From Ruminococcaceae bacterium UBA3215 (lineage in GTDB: Bacteria; Bacillota; Clostridia; Oscillospirales; Ruminococcaceae): DNA of 64,000 bases. The stretch lies in contig DEWH01000030.1 in the NCBI GenBank assembly GCA_002363155.1, positions 3,731 to 67,730 on the forward strand. Reading direction: 5' to 3'. A program made the translations under genes and the position numbers. The notes beneath the pieces were generated by a model. It did not search any database. It worked only from the letters and a program-made list of their open reading frames with translations, and was not told the origin of the DNA. Positions within the stretch are counted from its first letter, which is position 1; the number at the start of each line of letters is the position of its first letter. Of this stretch, positions 34,423-43,203 are shown one piece after another.

Positions 34423-35796
34423 TTATTTTACAGTCCGTTTCCGAAATTTGGTGCAGGCTCTGTGTTTTGTGTCTTTTGCGAAAGCGCTGATGTAGAATGA
34501 AACGGACAATACAGTTGAGATAAACCAGCCGATAGGCCATGCAGCCCATATTCCCGTTGCACCGAAGGATCGTGACAGGATAAACGCGAGTGCTACGCGC
34601 AGTATAAGGTCTGTAAAGGTAGCTGCCATAAATCTGCCCATAAGTCCTGCTCCGCGAAGTATCCCGTCAGAAGTGAGCTTTGCCGCGATCACCATATAAA
34701 ACGGTGCGACCACCTTCAAAAACATCACGCCTGTCTGAACAGCCGTATCGGTCGATTCTTCCATAAACAGCATAACAAGCGGCTTGCCCGCAAAGAAATA
34801 CATCATTGAGAGCGGTATCGAAATTATCCACACAAGCTTTAATGCAGCTTTGAAGCCTGCATTTATGCGCTCCTTCCTGCCGGCACCGATATTCTGTGCC
34901 GTGTAATTAGATACACCGTTGCCAAGCGTCGTAAGTGAAGTTATAACGAGATTATTGAGCTTTACAGCTGCCGAATATCCGGCTATAACCCCCGAACCGA
35001 AGCCGTTTATAACACCCTGTATCATAATATTCCCTGCTGAGATAAAACCCTGCTGCAAGATGCTCGGTACTGCGACAGCCGATATTTTTCTGAACAGCTC
35101 TGACGAGAACAACCGTGCTTTTTTCTCTGTCTTAAATTCTGCAAGCCTCCGGAACACAAACACCACAGCAAGAACGCAGCTAACACCCTGACAAATGAAA
35201 GTCGCCCAGGCAACGCCGTCAACTCCCATTCCGAAGCCTGCAACAAAAAGTATGTCCACTCCGACATTCGCGGTCGAAGAGACAGCAAGGAACACAAACG
35301 GCGTTTTAGAATCACCGAGCGCAGAAAAAATACCCGTTGCGACATTGTAAAAGAACACGAACGGCAGGCTGAGGATATATATGTTAAGATACAGGAGTGA
35401 GTCTGCAAAAATATTATCGGGTGTCTGTATCAGCGCGAGCAATCCACCGCTTGCCGCAAATCCTGCTGCCATAAGCAATGTGCAGACTGCCGCGGTTGTA
35501 ATAAGAGAGGTGTTAACGGCTGTTTTCATATCGGCTGTTTTTTTTGCCCCGAAAAGCTGCGAGACGATGACCGAACAGCCCATATTGCAGCCGAACGCGA
35601 ACGCAATGAATATAAGCGTTATCTCATAACTGTTGCCGACTGCCGCAAGTGCCTCCTCGCCGATAAGCTTTCCCGCAACGAAACTGTCAGCAATGTTATA
35701 GAGCTGCTGAAAGATTATGCTCCCGAACATCGGCAGGCAGAAGTTACGCAGCACCTTTGACGGCTCACCGACCGTAAGGTCTTTATTCTGTATCAT
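34423..35796 (-). CDS. MATE-family efflux transporter
   Basis: A 457-residue membrane protein of about twelve hydrophobic segments in two homologous halves. Signature stretches include PMFGSIIFQQLYNIADSFVAG near the N-terminus. It should export cationic drugs or metabolites using a sodium or proton gradient. The start at 35796 has AAAGGAG; the longer frame to 35958 runs through the promoter and is rejected. It is divergent from a LysR gene with overlapping promoters, so the LysR is its probable regulator. Confidence 0.92.
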   Translation of the reverse strand: MIQNKDLTVGEPSKVLRNFCLPMFGSIIFQQLYNIADSFVAGKLIGEEALAAVGNSYEITLIFIAFAFGCNMGCSVIVSQLFGAKKTADMKTAVNTSLITTAAVCTLLMAAGFAASGGLLALIQTPDNIFADSLLYLNIYILSLPFVFFYNVATGIFSALGDSKTPFVFLAVSSTANVGVDILFVAGFGMGVDGVAWATFICQGVSCVLAVVFVFRRLAEFKTEKKARLFSSELFRKISAVAVPSILQQGFISAGNIMIQGVINGFGSGVIAGYSAAVKLNNLVITSLTTLGNGVSNYTAQNIGAGRKERINAGFKAALKLVWIISIPLSMMYFFAGKPLVMLFMEESTDTAVQTGVMFLKVVAPFYMVIAAKLTSDGILRGAGLMGRFMAATFTDLILRVALAFILSRSFGATGIWAAWPIGWFISTVLSVSFYISAFAKDTKHRACTKFRKRTVK

Positions 35797-35815
35797 AGCG
35801 TTATCTCCTTTGGTA

Positions 35816-35880
35816 TTGACTTTTTTCACCTGATACATTATAATATAAATGCCTGAATATGTAAAATGTATATTTGGCAT
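35816..35880. promoter_or_regulatory. Overlapping divergent promoters of MATE and LysR
   Basis: Plus strand: TTGACT (35816-35821), 17 bp, TATAAT (35839-35844). Minus strand: TTTACA (35860-35865), 17 bp, TATAAT (35837-35842). The two -10 boxes share four base pairs, so polymerase can hold only one promoter at a time. A possible LysR half-site pair ATGCC (35849-35853) and GGCAT (35876-35880) flanks the MATE -35. Confidence 0.75.
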
Positions 35881-35912
35881 ATCATATATACCGAAATAAT
35901 ATGGTGAGAAAT

Positions 35913-36797
35913 ATGGAGATAAGCTACGATCACTACAAATTTTTCTACTATGTTGCAAGATACGGAAACATCACGCGCGCCGCAAAGATGATGTACAGCA
36001 ACCAACCGAATGTAACGAGAGCCGTTAAAAATCTCGAAAACGAACTCGGGTGCACGCTTTTTGTACGCACAAACAAAGGTGTTGAGCTCACACCGGAAGG
36101 GGAGAAGCTGTACGCTCATGTTGAGGTCGCTTTTGAACAGTTGAAGCTCGGCGAGGAGGAGATAGCGGCTGAAAAGGGATTGCAAAGCGGAATTGTGACC
36201 ATTGCAGCTACAGAAGTTGCGCTGGGCTGCTGCCTGCTGCCTGTGCTCGGTGAGTTTCACAGGCAATTCCCGAAGGTAAAGCTCCGTATCACCAACAGCA
36301 ATACCCGTGAAGCACTTTCTGTTATGCAGAATAAAGCCGCAGATCTCGCAGTGGTTACTTTGTCGGAAAGCAGCTATATTTCAAAAGAATTATCGTGCAT
36401 CCCGATAAAGGAGGTCAACGAAAAAGCTGTCATTAACAGTGAATTATACGATTTTAAGAAAAAGACTGTTTCACTGACGGAGCTATTGGAATATCCGCTC
36501 ATTTCCCTCAGCCGGAATACCGAGACCTACGCGCTTTATGAAGAATGGTTCCGAAGTCACGGGATCACATTCTCACCCGACGTCGAAGCGGCGACAGCCG
36601 GACAGATAATACCTATGGTGAAGAGCGGACTGGGTGTCGGCTTCATACCCGAAGAATTTCCGACAGATGACAGCATCAGAACCATACATCTGAAGGAAAA
36701 ACTGCCCGTTTATCGTATTTGCCTGATAAAACAAAAAGCGCATACGCTCAGTGCCGGTGCTGACAAAATAGAAAAAATGGTAAAAGAATGCAGATAA
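35913..36797 (+). CDS. LysR-family transcriptional regulator
   Basis: A 294-residue LysR protein with HTH MEISYDHYKFFYYVARYGNITRAAKMMYSNQPNVTRAVKNLENELGCTLFVRTNKGVELTPEG and a full effector domain (GIVTIAATEVALGCCLLPVLGEFHRQFPKVKL...). The ATG at 35913 with GGTGAG four bases upstream is preferred; an in-frame ATG at 35901 is possible. It probably controls the divergent MATE gene. It is only distantly similar to the LysR at 22688. Confidence 0.9.
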   Translation: MEISYDHYKFFYYVARYGNITRAAKMMYSNQPNVTRAVKNLENELGCTLFVRTNKGVELTPEGEKLYAHVEVAFEQLKLGEEEIAAEKGLQSGIVTIAATEVALGCCLLPVLGEFHRQFPKVKLRITNSNTREALSVMQNKAADLAVVTLSESSYISKELSCIPIKEVNEKAVINSELYDFKKKTVSLTELLEYPLISLSRNTETYALYEEWFRSHGITFSPDVEAATAGQIIPMVKSGLGVGFIPEEFPTDDSIRTIHLKEKLPVYRICLIKQKAHTLSAGADKIEKMVKECR

Positions 36798-37165
36798 GAA
36801 GGTAATTATTAAGTGAAGGATAGTTGACCAGTGATTTATTAGAAGAAAAATATGGTATTGCTTTATGTCTCGTCAAGAAGTGTGCTCATACTATTTTCTT
36901 CTTGAACTTTAGATGTTATCTCTGTCTGAAAAACATTAACCGAAGTTTTCAGATGCATTTCTTGTCCATAGATCGGACCGAAAAGTATCCTAAACAAAAA
37001 CAGCTCCGAACTGATTTTATTGATCACTCCAGAGCTGTTTTATTATCGAATATGGATGCCTTGGATATTTGTTACTATTTGATTTGTTGACATTTGTCAA
37101 GCCTTAGCTATAATAGAAATTGAGCTCAGGGATAAAAGCATTTATCCCAATAAAAACAGTCCGGA
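36798..37165. other. Intergenic region ahead of element 2
   Basis: No gene is supported. AAAACAGCTC (36997-37006) and GAGCTGTTTT (37032-37041) form a stem followed by ATTAT, a terminator usable in both directions. The remaining sequence up to 37165 is the likely left boundary zone of the mobile element. I found no att repeat. Confidence 0.6.
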
Positions 37166-37357
37166 ATGTGGAAAGGAGGAAAAGCCATAGCTAACGAAAT
37201 TGTGTTTTCGGAACTCAGGTTCAGAAATGTTTCACCTGCAAAACTGGCAAAAGCGCTGGGCTTGACAGAGAAGGTCTTGATGCAGGTTTTGCGTTTTGAG
37301 CTTGACGAGCAGGAGCAGCTCCGTATGGTTCAGCTTATCAATAACATCGCCGCGTAA
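37166..37357 (+). CDS. Small element protein with doubtful start
   Basis: A 63-residue frame containing ANEIVFSELRFRNVSPAKLAKALGLTEKVLMQVLRFELDEQEQLRMVQLINNIAA, which looks like a compact helical, possibly DNA-binding, protein. The strong AAAGGAGG lies inside the frame and points to the codon at 37187-37189, which is ATA rather than ATG. The real start is therefore either lost (a mutated ATG), non-standard, or the upstream ATG at 37166. The family is not recognised. Confidence 0.5.
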   Translation: MWKGGKAIANEIVFSELRFRNVSPAKLAKALGLTEKVLMQVLRFELDEQEQLRMVQLINNIAA

Positions 37358-37783
37358 GAGATGCCACAGTCCACCCCGCTGCTACACTCATAAGGTTGTC
37401 TAAACCCCGTTACCCACTGATCCGGTTATCCGCGTTCAGAAGTCCGGCAGACCCGCCGACCTGCCAGATATCAGAACAGCACCTCGCCGCCGGAATGTCG
37501 AGGGGTAACATCGAATGCCGCGTGCAGTTGCTCGCGGAAAATCGGTCAATCGAAAAAACAGTGTCATAAAAAGTGGTGCATTTTATTGAATTTTCTTGTC
37601 TTAGCAAGCAGGCAAAGAAGTGCATTCCCGGCTCGGGGCGACCGATTTTTGCACTTGCTTTGCTGACGCGGGCAGCTTCGCCTGACCCGCTTTTCGATAA
37701 GGGACCCCTTCGCCCTTATCGTTGTGAAACAAGAATGTTTAACTGCACCCACAGCAATGAAAACATGAGAGGAGAAAAAACAA
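37358..37783 (+). other. Non-coding region before MobC, candidate oriT of element 2
   Basis: No gene is supported. Hairpins occur immediately before mobC: GCGGGCAG/CTGACCCGC (37668-37690) and CGATAAGGG (37695-37703) with CCCTTATCG (37713-37721), perfect 9-bp arms. A GC-rich stretch at 37366-37540 has many short inverted repeats. Placement ahead of MobC and the relaxase fits an oriT. Confidence 0.5.
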
Positions 37784-38122
37784 ATGAGAAAGTACAAACA
37801 GGTCAAAGAGAAGAAGGTCACTTATGACCTCGATGAATGGAGAGAAGTCGAGTACCGTGCTGCAAAACTGAATATGAAGACCGGAACGTATATCAAGCGT
37901 ATCTCAACGGACGGAACTATCACATTTTGCGACATACCCATGCTGGCTTCGCTCATAAAGGAGATCAAGATTATCGGAAACAATATCAACCAACTTGTGA
38001 AAAAAGCTCACGAGCTGAACAGTATCTATGCCGCGGATATTGAGAAACTGGAGGGAGAACACGACCATTTATGCCATATATTAAGTCAAAACCTGTTCAC
38101 ACCACGGTTGACAAAACTCTGA
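37784..38122 (+). CDS. mobC: MobC-like relaxosome protein
   Basis: A 112-residue protein beginning MRKYKQVKEKKVTYDLDEWREVEYRAAKLNMKTGTYIKRI, a ribbon-helix-helix-like DNA-binding part. MLASLIKEIKIIGNNINQLVKKAHELNSI follows, which is characteristic of MobC. It helps the relaxase melt and nick oriT. Its 3' end overlaps the relaxase start by 52 bp, a coupling typical of mob operons. A GAGAGGAG site precedes it. Confidence 0.85.
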   Translation: MRKYKQVKEKKVTYDLDEWREVEYRAAKLNMKTGTYIKRISTDGTITFCDIPMLASLIKEIKIIGNNINQLVKKAHELNSIYAADIEKLEGEHDHLCHILSQNLFTPRLTKL

Positions 38123-39879
38123 GATATATCCTTAACCCCGATAAGACCGCAGAGCTTCTGTATGCAGACTCCCTGAATTGTTTCACCGATGCACGCCTTG
38201 CTTACATGAATATGAAAGCGGTTTACGAGCATTACAGCGGACGCAGCTTTACCGAGCCCAAGCCTGAAAACGGGAACTGCCCAGTCAAGGCGATACACCT
38301 TATACAGTCATTTTCGGCGGAAGATGGTGTTTTGCCTGAAGAGGTACACCGGATAGGAATGGAGCTTGTGAAAAAGATGTACGGCGATAAGGTTCAAGCA
38401 GTTGTGACTACACACGTTGATAAGGAACATATCCATAATCACATTGCAGTGTGCAGTTACACGATCGATGGAAAGAAGCTGTACAACACTATTTCGGAAG
38501 TTGAACATGCGCGTGACATTTCCGACCTGCTGTGCAAACTGTACGGAGTGCGGAATGTCATGCAGACAAAGGCTCGCCGAAAAGGGCAGCGTATGACTTA
38601 CTGCGAATGGATGCACCGGAAACGGGGTACGTCATGGAAAGCAAAGATCAGCGATTATATACTGACCCTGCTGCCCGTCGCCGATGATCTCAGGCATTTG
38701 CTGAAAATTATGGAAGCCCACGGGTACACGATCAAAGAGGGCAAGTACATTTCCGTACTTGCCCCGGGTCAGCAGCGTGCGGTACGTCTGAAATCTCTCG
38801 GTGAGGGCTTTGATGAAAAATCGCTTGAAGAGCGCATAGCGAGCCTTGTTGCTAACCGCCCGAAGAACCTGTCGCCGCGCGAGATAATCGAACAGGTCAC
38901 AAGTCAGGTAATGGACGAGACCTGCAATATCGGCTTTGCGGATAGCGTCATTGATAACATCAGGCGGCTCAGCAGACAGCTTGCCATCATCAACAGCGAG
39001 CATATTTGTTCTGTTGAAGAAGCTGAGAGCCACTTGCATGAAACCGAGAACGAGATAGCCAAGCTCAACGCAAAGATCACCGATCTCGAAGCTGACATTC
39101 GGCACAAGCAGCTTATCTTTGAAGCCGCGAACCGTTATTGGGGAAAGCACAAGCTCGGCGAATACTCGTCAGAGCAGAAAAAGCAGGATAAGCAGCTGCT
39201 TCAGAAGAACGGTATCACAAGTCTTATGGGCGTTGCGGGGTATCAGTCGGACATCGACGCTTACAGTACAGAACTTGTGGAAGTACGGGCTCGGCTCGCG
39301 GAGCTTACAGACAAGACCGAGTTGTATCGCGGCATAATTGAGACTTGTACCCGTGACCGAGATGATGTAATCACCAAGATAAGGAAAGAGGTCGATAGAA
39401 GGCTAACCGAGCAGGAGAGTGACCGTATTGAAGCCATGAAAGCGGATAGGTTCAGGATATACCGACCCACCGCCGATTATGATGACACATTCGAGGAAGG
39501 CGGTCCCGCACCCAATGTCGATGACTGCGAGCTTCTTGTGGACGGTAATATGTACGATGTCAAGGAAAAAGGCAGCGAGAGTAAGGACCTGACTGACAGG
39601 CTTGAAGCGACATACCGCTATTATAACCTTCGTATCGGTGATCTTATTGCTATTGGCGACCTTGCCTACCGTGTAAATAAACAGGGTTACAGCGTATTAA
39701 AGACTTTTACGAAGTCCCGTGCTGAGAAAGAGCGTGACCGTCAGGAAGAACTCGCCCGTGAGGAGCAGGAACGTACCGAAGCTGAGGAACGCCAGCGGGA
39801 GGAAGAACAGAAAAAGAAGAAGGAAGAGGAAACAACAAAACAGGTGCAGCATAAGACAAGAAATAAGCTGCATCTGTAA
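38071..39879 (+). CDS. Relaxase / mobilisation nuclease
   Basis: A 602-residue relaxase. The N-terminal nuclease domain begins MPYIKSKPVHTTVDKTLRYILNPDKT, and the metal motif is TTHVDKEHIHNHIAVCSY. The middle is a coiled-coil region, and the C-terminal tail is very rich in Glu/Lys/Arg (EEQERTEAEERQREEEQKKKKEEE...). It is homologous to, but clearly distinct from, the element 1 relaxase, so the two elements are not recent duplicates. Confidence 0.92.
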   Translation: MPYIKSKPVHTTVDKTLRYILNPDKTAELLYADSLNCFTDARLAYMNMKAVYEHYSGRSFTEPKPENGNCPVKAIHLIQSFSAEDGVLPEEVHRIGMELVKKMYGDKVQAVVTTHVDKEHIHNHIAVCSYTIDGKKLYNTISEVEHARDISDLLCKLYGVRNVMQTKARRKGQRMTYCEWMHRKRGTSWKAKISDYILTLLPVADDLRHLLKIMEAHGYTIKEGKYISVLAPGQQRAVRLKSLGEGFDEKSLEERIASLVANRPKNLSPREIIEQVTSQVMDETCNIGFADSVIDNIRRLSRQLAIINSEHICSVEEAESHLHETENEIAKLNAKITDLEADIRHKQLIFEAANRYWGKHKLGEYSSEQKKQDKQLLQKNGITSLMGVAGYQSDIDAYSTELVEVRARLAELTDKTELYRGIIETCTRDRDDVITKIRKEVDRRLTEQESDRIEAMKADRFRIYRPTADYDDTFEEGGPAPNVDDCELLVDGNMYDVKEKGSESKDLTDRLEATYRYYNLRIGDLIAIGDLAYRVNKQGYSVLKTFTKSRAEKERDRQEELAREEQERTEAEERQREEEQKKKKEEETTKQVQHKTRNKLHL

Positions 39880-39893
39880 AGAATGGAGGTTAA

Positions 39894-40121
39894 ATGAGAA
39901 GAAATGAACTCACGAATTCCGCCGTAGATAATAATGCTGATGTTAATAACACAGCAACACCTACGCTCACGGACGAGCAGAAGCAGTCTATCGTCACCGC
40001 AATGAAGATTGCCTATTACAAGGATTTTTACAGACGCGGTATCATCACCGCCGACCAGTTGGAGCAGTTGCTTGCAATGCAGCCGAGCGCTCCGACTTCA
40101 CAGACAGATAACGCTGCATAA
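39894..40121 (+). CDS. Small element protein, unknown function
   Basis: A 75-residue protein with a polar Asn-rich N-terminus and a conserved-looking helix DEQKQSIVTAMKIAYYKDFYRRGIITADQLEQLLAM that resembles a SHOCT-like oligomerisation motif. It has a GGAGGTTAA site and lies between relaxase and recombinase, the position of the 84-residue gene in element 1. Confidence 0.65.
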   Translation: MRRNELTNSAVDNNADVNNTATPTLTDEQKQSIVTAMKIAYYKDFYRRGIITADQLEQLLAMQPSAPTSQTDNAA

Positions 40122-40138
40122 TCAGACAATGAAATTAT

Positions 40139-40201
40139 CCCCTGCAAGTAAAATACTACTTGACAGACGCGCTTTAAAGGAGTAAAATGTACTTGCAGGG
40201 G
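40139..40201 (+). promoter_or_regulatory. Recombinase promoter enclosed by 12-bp inverted repeats
   Basis: CCCCTGCAAGTA (40139-40150) and TACTTGCAGGGG (40190-40201) are perfect inverted repeats. Between them are TTGACA (40160-40165) and TAAAAT (40183-40188) with a 17-bp spacer. A small hairpin CCCC AATATAT GGGG follows before the GGAGG of the recombinase gene. Confidence 0.75.
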
Positions 40202-40238
40202 GATTTGTTTATCCCCAATATATGGGGGAAGGAGGAAA

Positions 40239-41864
40239 ATGAACAAAGTAAAGGTTGCGGCATACTGCCGCGTCAGCACGGATGGCGAAGATCAGCTCAA
40301 TTCGTTGTCCGTTCAGATCGGATATTTCACCGAGTACATCAGCAATCAGGAAGATTGGGAGCTTATCGAGGTATATTACGACGAAGGTATCACAGGTACT
40401 TCCACAAAAAAGCGCGACGGTTTCAACCGCATGATTGCTGACTGCGAAGCCGGAAGGATACAGCTTATTCTTACAAAAGAGGTATCGCGCTTTGCAAGAA
40501 ATACTGTTGATACCCTTACCTACACCCGCAAGCTCACCGACCTGCATATCCGCATTATTTTCATGAATGACGGTATCGACACCAACGATAAAGACGGAGA
40601 GTTGAGACTTTCCATTATGGCATCTATTGCGCAGGAGGAAAGCCGCAAAATGTCAGAACGTATCAAGTGGGGAATGAAGCGGCGTATGGAAAAAGGTGAA
40701 GTTCTTGGCTGCGGTCGTATCTACGGATTCAAGGTCATTGACGGAAAACTTGAAATAGTTCCCGAAGAAGCCGAGATCGTCAAAGATATATTCAATATGT
40801 ATCTTTACGAAGGCAAGGGCTCAGATACTATCGCTCACGAACTGGAAGCAAGAGGCATTCCGACTTTGAAGAAAAGAATATGGAGTCCCCAGCACGTTCT
40901 GAAAATCCTGAAAAACGATAAATATGTCGGTGATCTGACGCAGTGGAAGGTATATAAACCCAATGTACTTGCGGAAAAGACGCTTACCAATCACGGTGAC
41001 AATCCGGACGCACCTCTGATAACGGTCAAAAATCATCACGAGCCTATAGTTTCACGGGAGATGTGGGACAATGTTCAGGCAGAACTTAAACGCCGCAGCT
41101 ATTTGTCCCGTAAAGGCAAGAAGCATTCCAACGGCTGTTGGTTAAGCGGAAAAATGAAGTGTGGTAAATGCGGCTATAGCATGGTAATGAGCCACTGTTT
41201 TCAGAACAGCCCATTTACACAGATGAGGTGTCGTAATCGTATAATGTACGGCAAGGATAAACGAACTGCTATGAACGGTGACGATGTTGGCTGTGATTCA
41301 CATGGCGTAGATGAGCGCATAGTCATTAAAGCAATGGATTCAATTGTTTCTCAGATGAGCGACCTTCGTTTATTGCTTGAACAGGAAATGCTTTCTGAAG
41401 TCAGACGGCTTGAAAAGTGCAAGAAAGATTTTGACCCTGCACCGTTGAGGGCTGAAATCGAAAGCTACGAAAATAAAAAGCGCAAGGCAATTGACCTTGT
41501 GCTTGACGGGCTTATATCAAAAGACGATCTGACAAAGCAGACTACATTCTACGACAGTGAAATAGTAAGACTTGCGGAAGAGATCACCAAGTTACAGAAT
41601 GTCGCTGAAAACCAGCGCAATCAGCTTTCGGAAATCGAAAAGGCTATTGAGTATATCGGAAAGTTATCTGACACCGATACGGACGGTGACAACAAGGAAC
41701 TCTATCGCTCGATGATAAACAAAATCATCGTTCCGGAGTATCCGGTTTTACAGATTTATCTCAATGGTGTGCCATTCGCTTATAATGTAGTCTATACAGT
41801 AAAGAAAGCACCGGCAATCGGAATCTATGACATCATTATCAACACTTGCGAAGTGATGTCATAA
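40239..41864 (+). CDS. Large serine recombinase (integrase)
   Basis: A 541-residue recombinase. The catalytic serine is S13 in AAYCRVSTDGEDQ, and LILTKEVSRFARNTVDTL completes the active site. The recombinase domain (GRIYGFKV... EAEIVKDIFNMYLYEGKGSDTIAHELE), the zinc ribbon (MKCGKCGYSM) and a C-terminal coiled coil are all present. It is of a different subgroup from the element 1 enzyme. The gene is intact, with a strong GGAGG site, and its 3' end overlaps the following recombinase fragment. Confidence 0.93.
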   Translation: MNKVKVAAYCRVSTDGEDQLNSLSVQIGYFTEYISNQEDWELIEVYYDEGITGTSTKKRDGFNRMIADCEAGRIQLILTKEVSRFARNTVDTLTYTRKLTDLHIRIIFMNDGIDTNDKDGELRLSIMASIAQEESRKMSERIKWGMKRRMEKGEVLGCGRIYGFKVIDGKLEIVPEEAEIVKDIFNMYLYEGKGSDTIAHELEARGIPTLKKRIWSPQHVLKILKNDKYVGDLTQWKVYKPNVLAEKTLTNHGDNPDAPLITVKNHHEPIVSREMWDNVQAELKRRSYLSRKGKKHSNGCWLSGKMKCGKCGYSMVMSHCFQNSPFTQMRCRNRIMYGKDKRTAMNGDDVGCDSHGVDERIVIKAMDSIVSQMSDLRLLLEQEMLSEVRRLEKCKKDFDPAPLRAEIESYENKKRKAIDLVLDGLISKDDLTKQTTFYDSEIVRLAEEITKLQNVAENQRNQLSEIEKAIEYIGKLSDTDTDGDNKELYRSMINKIIVPEYPVLQIYLNGVPFAYNVVYTVKKAPAIGIYDIIINTCEVMS

Positions 41865-42385
41865 AACATTATTTCGACAATGATAGGTATGCCCGCGAGG
41901 CTTCAAAGAAAACCAGATCCGCAAAGAATGCGAAAGCAAAGGCGGGGCAGTTCATCGCGGCAAAAGCTCCGTTCGGTTACAAACTTGACCCGAATGATCG
42001 GCATCACCTGATCGTTGATGAGCCTGCCGCGGAGATAGTCCGCAGGATATTTACACTCGCGTCACAGGGCAACGGCTTCACCCGCATTGCTAAAATACTG
42101 CGGGAAGAAAAGGTGCTGACACCGATAACATATTTCAATCAGAACAATCCCGATTACTACAAATCCGATTACTGGAGACAGGAATTCGACTGGCACTGCG
42201 AGAGCGTTCGCGTCATAATCAATAATGAAGTGTATCTCGGAAAGCTTGTTTATGTTAGTATAACATATATCAGAGGAAACACTCGATTCAGGGTTATTAT
42301 TGAAAATTTAACATTTAGCTGGGAAGCGGCACAGACTCGCAGTGCGAGCGGGATTATACGCCAAAAAAAGCAATCGTCGCTTTAA
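41846..42385 (+). pseudogene. Internal fragment of another large serine recombinase
   Basis: This frame reads HYFDNDRYAREASKKTRSAKNAKAKAGQFIAAKAPFGYKLDPNDRHHLIVDEPAAEIVRRIFTLASQGNGFTRIAKILREEKVLTPI... and continues to NNEVYLGKLVY, after which it becomes unrelated. That is the end of a resolvase domain and the first part of a recombinase domain. The catalytic N-terminus and the zinc ribbon are missing. It resembles the element 1 type more than its neighbour. Element 2 may have inserted into this gene, or the fragment may remain from an older element. Confidence 0.85.
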
Positions 42386-42451
42386 AACAAGTCCACGGTC
42401 GTGAGGTACAATTAGAGAAGTTTTAGGATTTGGCATAGCGGTTGATATTAA

Positions 42452-42486
42452 AGAGCATCCGAACCATGGTTCGGATGTTCTTTTCA
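42452..42486 (+). terminator. Intrinsic terminator
   Basis: GAGCATCCGAACC (42453-42465) pairs with GGTTCGGATGTTC (42468-42480), followed by TTTTC. Confidence 0.85.
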
Positions 42487-42510
42487 TGTTACAATAATAT
42501 AGACTAAGCG

Positions 42511-42546
42511 AAAGCCTCCGTTCTTATAAAGAGCGGAGGCTTTTTG
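42511..42546. terminator. Bidirectional terminator
   Basis: A GCCTCCG/CGGAGGC stem with TTTTT on the plus strand and TTTCGC on the minus strand lies just beyond the 3' end of the XRE gene. Confidence 0.8.
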
Positions 42547-42566
42547 GCGTTTAAAGATTCGTTGAC

Positions 42567-42878
42567 TTATTTATTCATAGTTTTGAGAAGCTGGCTGACA
42601 GCTTCTTTTTGTTCTTTAGATAAAGTCATCCAGTCATTAAATAATTCTTTGAGTTCGTCATTGAGCTCGACAAGATCTCCGTCATCATCGGAAAAGAACT
42701 GCGAAAGTGTGATGTCAAAGGCTTTGCATATAGATTCAAGCGTAGCAATAGACGGAACAGTATTTCGACTGAATATATTCCCAATGGTGGATTCCGACAG
42801 TCCGCTGTATTTGCTCATCTTGTATTCCGTCCAGCCACGATTAGTAAGCATTTTCCTTAATTTTTCATTAACGTCCAT
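42567..42878 (-). CDS. XRE-family helix-turn-helix regulator
   Basis: A 103-residue regulator with a Cro/CI-type HTH, MDVNEKLRKMLTNRGWTEYKMSKYSGLSESTIGNIFSRNTVPSIATLESICKAFDITLSQFF. An acidic C-terminal helix ends EQKEAVSQLLKTMNK. It is a stand-alone gene with a terminator; no operon partner is seen. Such proteins are common near mobile elements. The target is unknown. Confidence 0.88.
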   Translation of the reverse strand: MDVNEKLRKMLTNRGWTEYKMSKYSGLSESTIGNIFSRNTVPSIATLESICKAFDITLSQFFSDDDGDLVELNDELKELFNDWMTLSKEQKEAVSQLLKTMNK

Positions 42879-42988
42879 ACAATCAACCTGCCCTTCTGTA
42901 AATATTTTGTACCGCCTACTTGTAATGTTTATACATTTATGATAAAATGTATTATGCGTACAAGCAGAAGTTATATGGAAGGTACTTT

Positions 42989-43093
42989 ATGAAGGTGTGT
43001 TGCTTTACCGGACACAGGATAATAAAAATAACCCCTGATCTTAAGGTCAATACTACTATAGAAGTATTTTCGTTAAGAAAACACAGCGGGTAA
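42989..43093 (+). pseudogene. N-terminal fragment of a SLOG/DUF1273 (YpsA-like) protein
   Basis: The frame MKVCCFTGHRIIKITPDLKVNTTIEVFSLRKHSG starts with the strongly conserved beginning of DUF1273/YpsA proteins (MKVCCFTGHR), then diverges and stops after 34 residues. Full-length members have about 180 residues. The gene is therefore truncated, and a terminator follows at once. Confidence 0.7.
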
Positions 43094-43134
43094 AAAATCG
43101 TGGAACAATGCAGCTGTATTGTTCCACGATTTTT
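43094..43134. terminator. Strong bidirectional terminator
   Basis: AAAATCGTGGAACAAT pairs with ATTGTTCCACGATTTT across an 8-nt loop. Runs of A and T flank both sides. Confidence 0.88.
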
Positions 43135-43203
43135 GATATTCAATTCCAAAACTATGCTATATCAGATATAAATGTGGCGTATGTGTTGCTAACCCGTAAC
43201 TAT

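Larger units (their letters stand above)
37140..41870 (+). mobile_element. Integrative mobilisable element 2 (approximate limits)
   Basis: In order on the plus strand: a small ORF, hairpin-rich non-coding DNA, MobC, relaxase, a 75-residue protein, and a large serine recombinase. No secretion genes are present. The right end is probably just after the recombinase stop at 41864, where the fragment of another recombinase begins. The left end is placed ahead of the small ORF and is uncertain. Confidence 0.6.
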
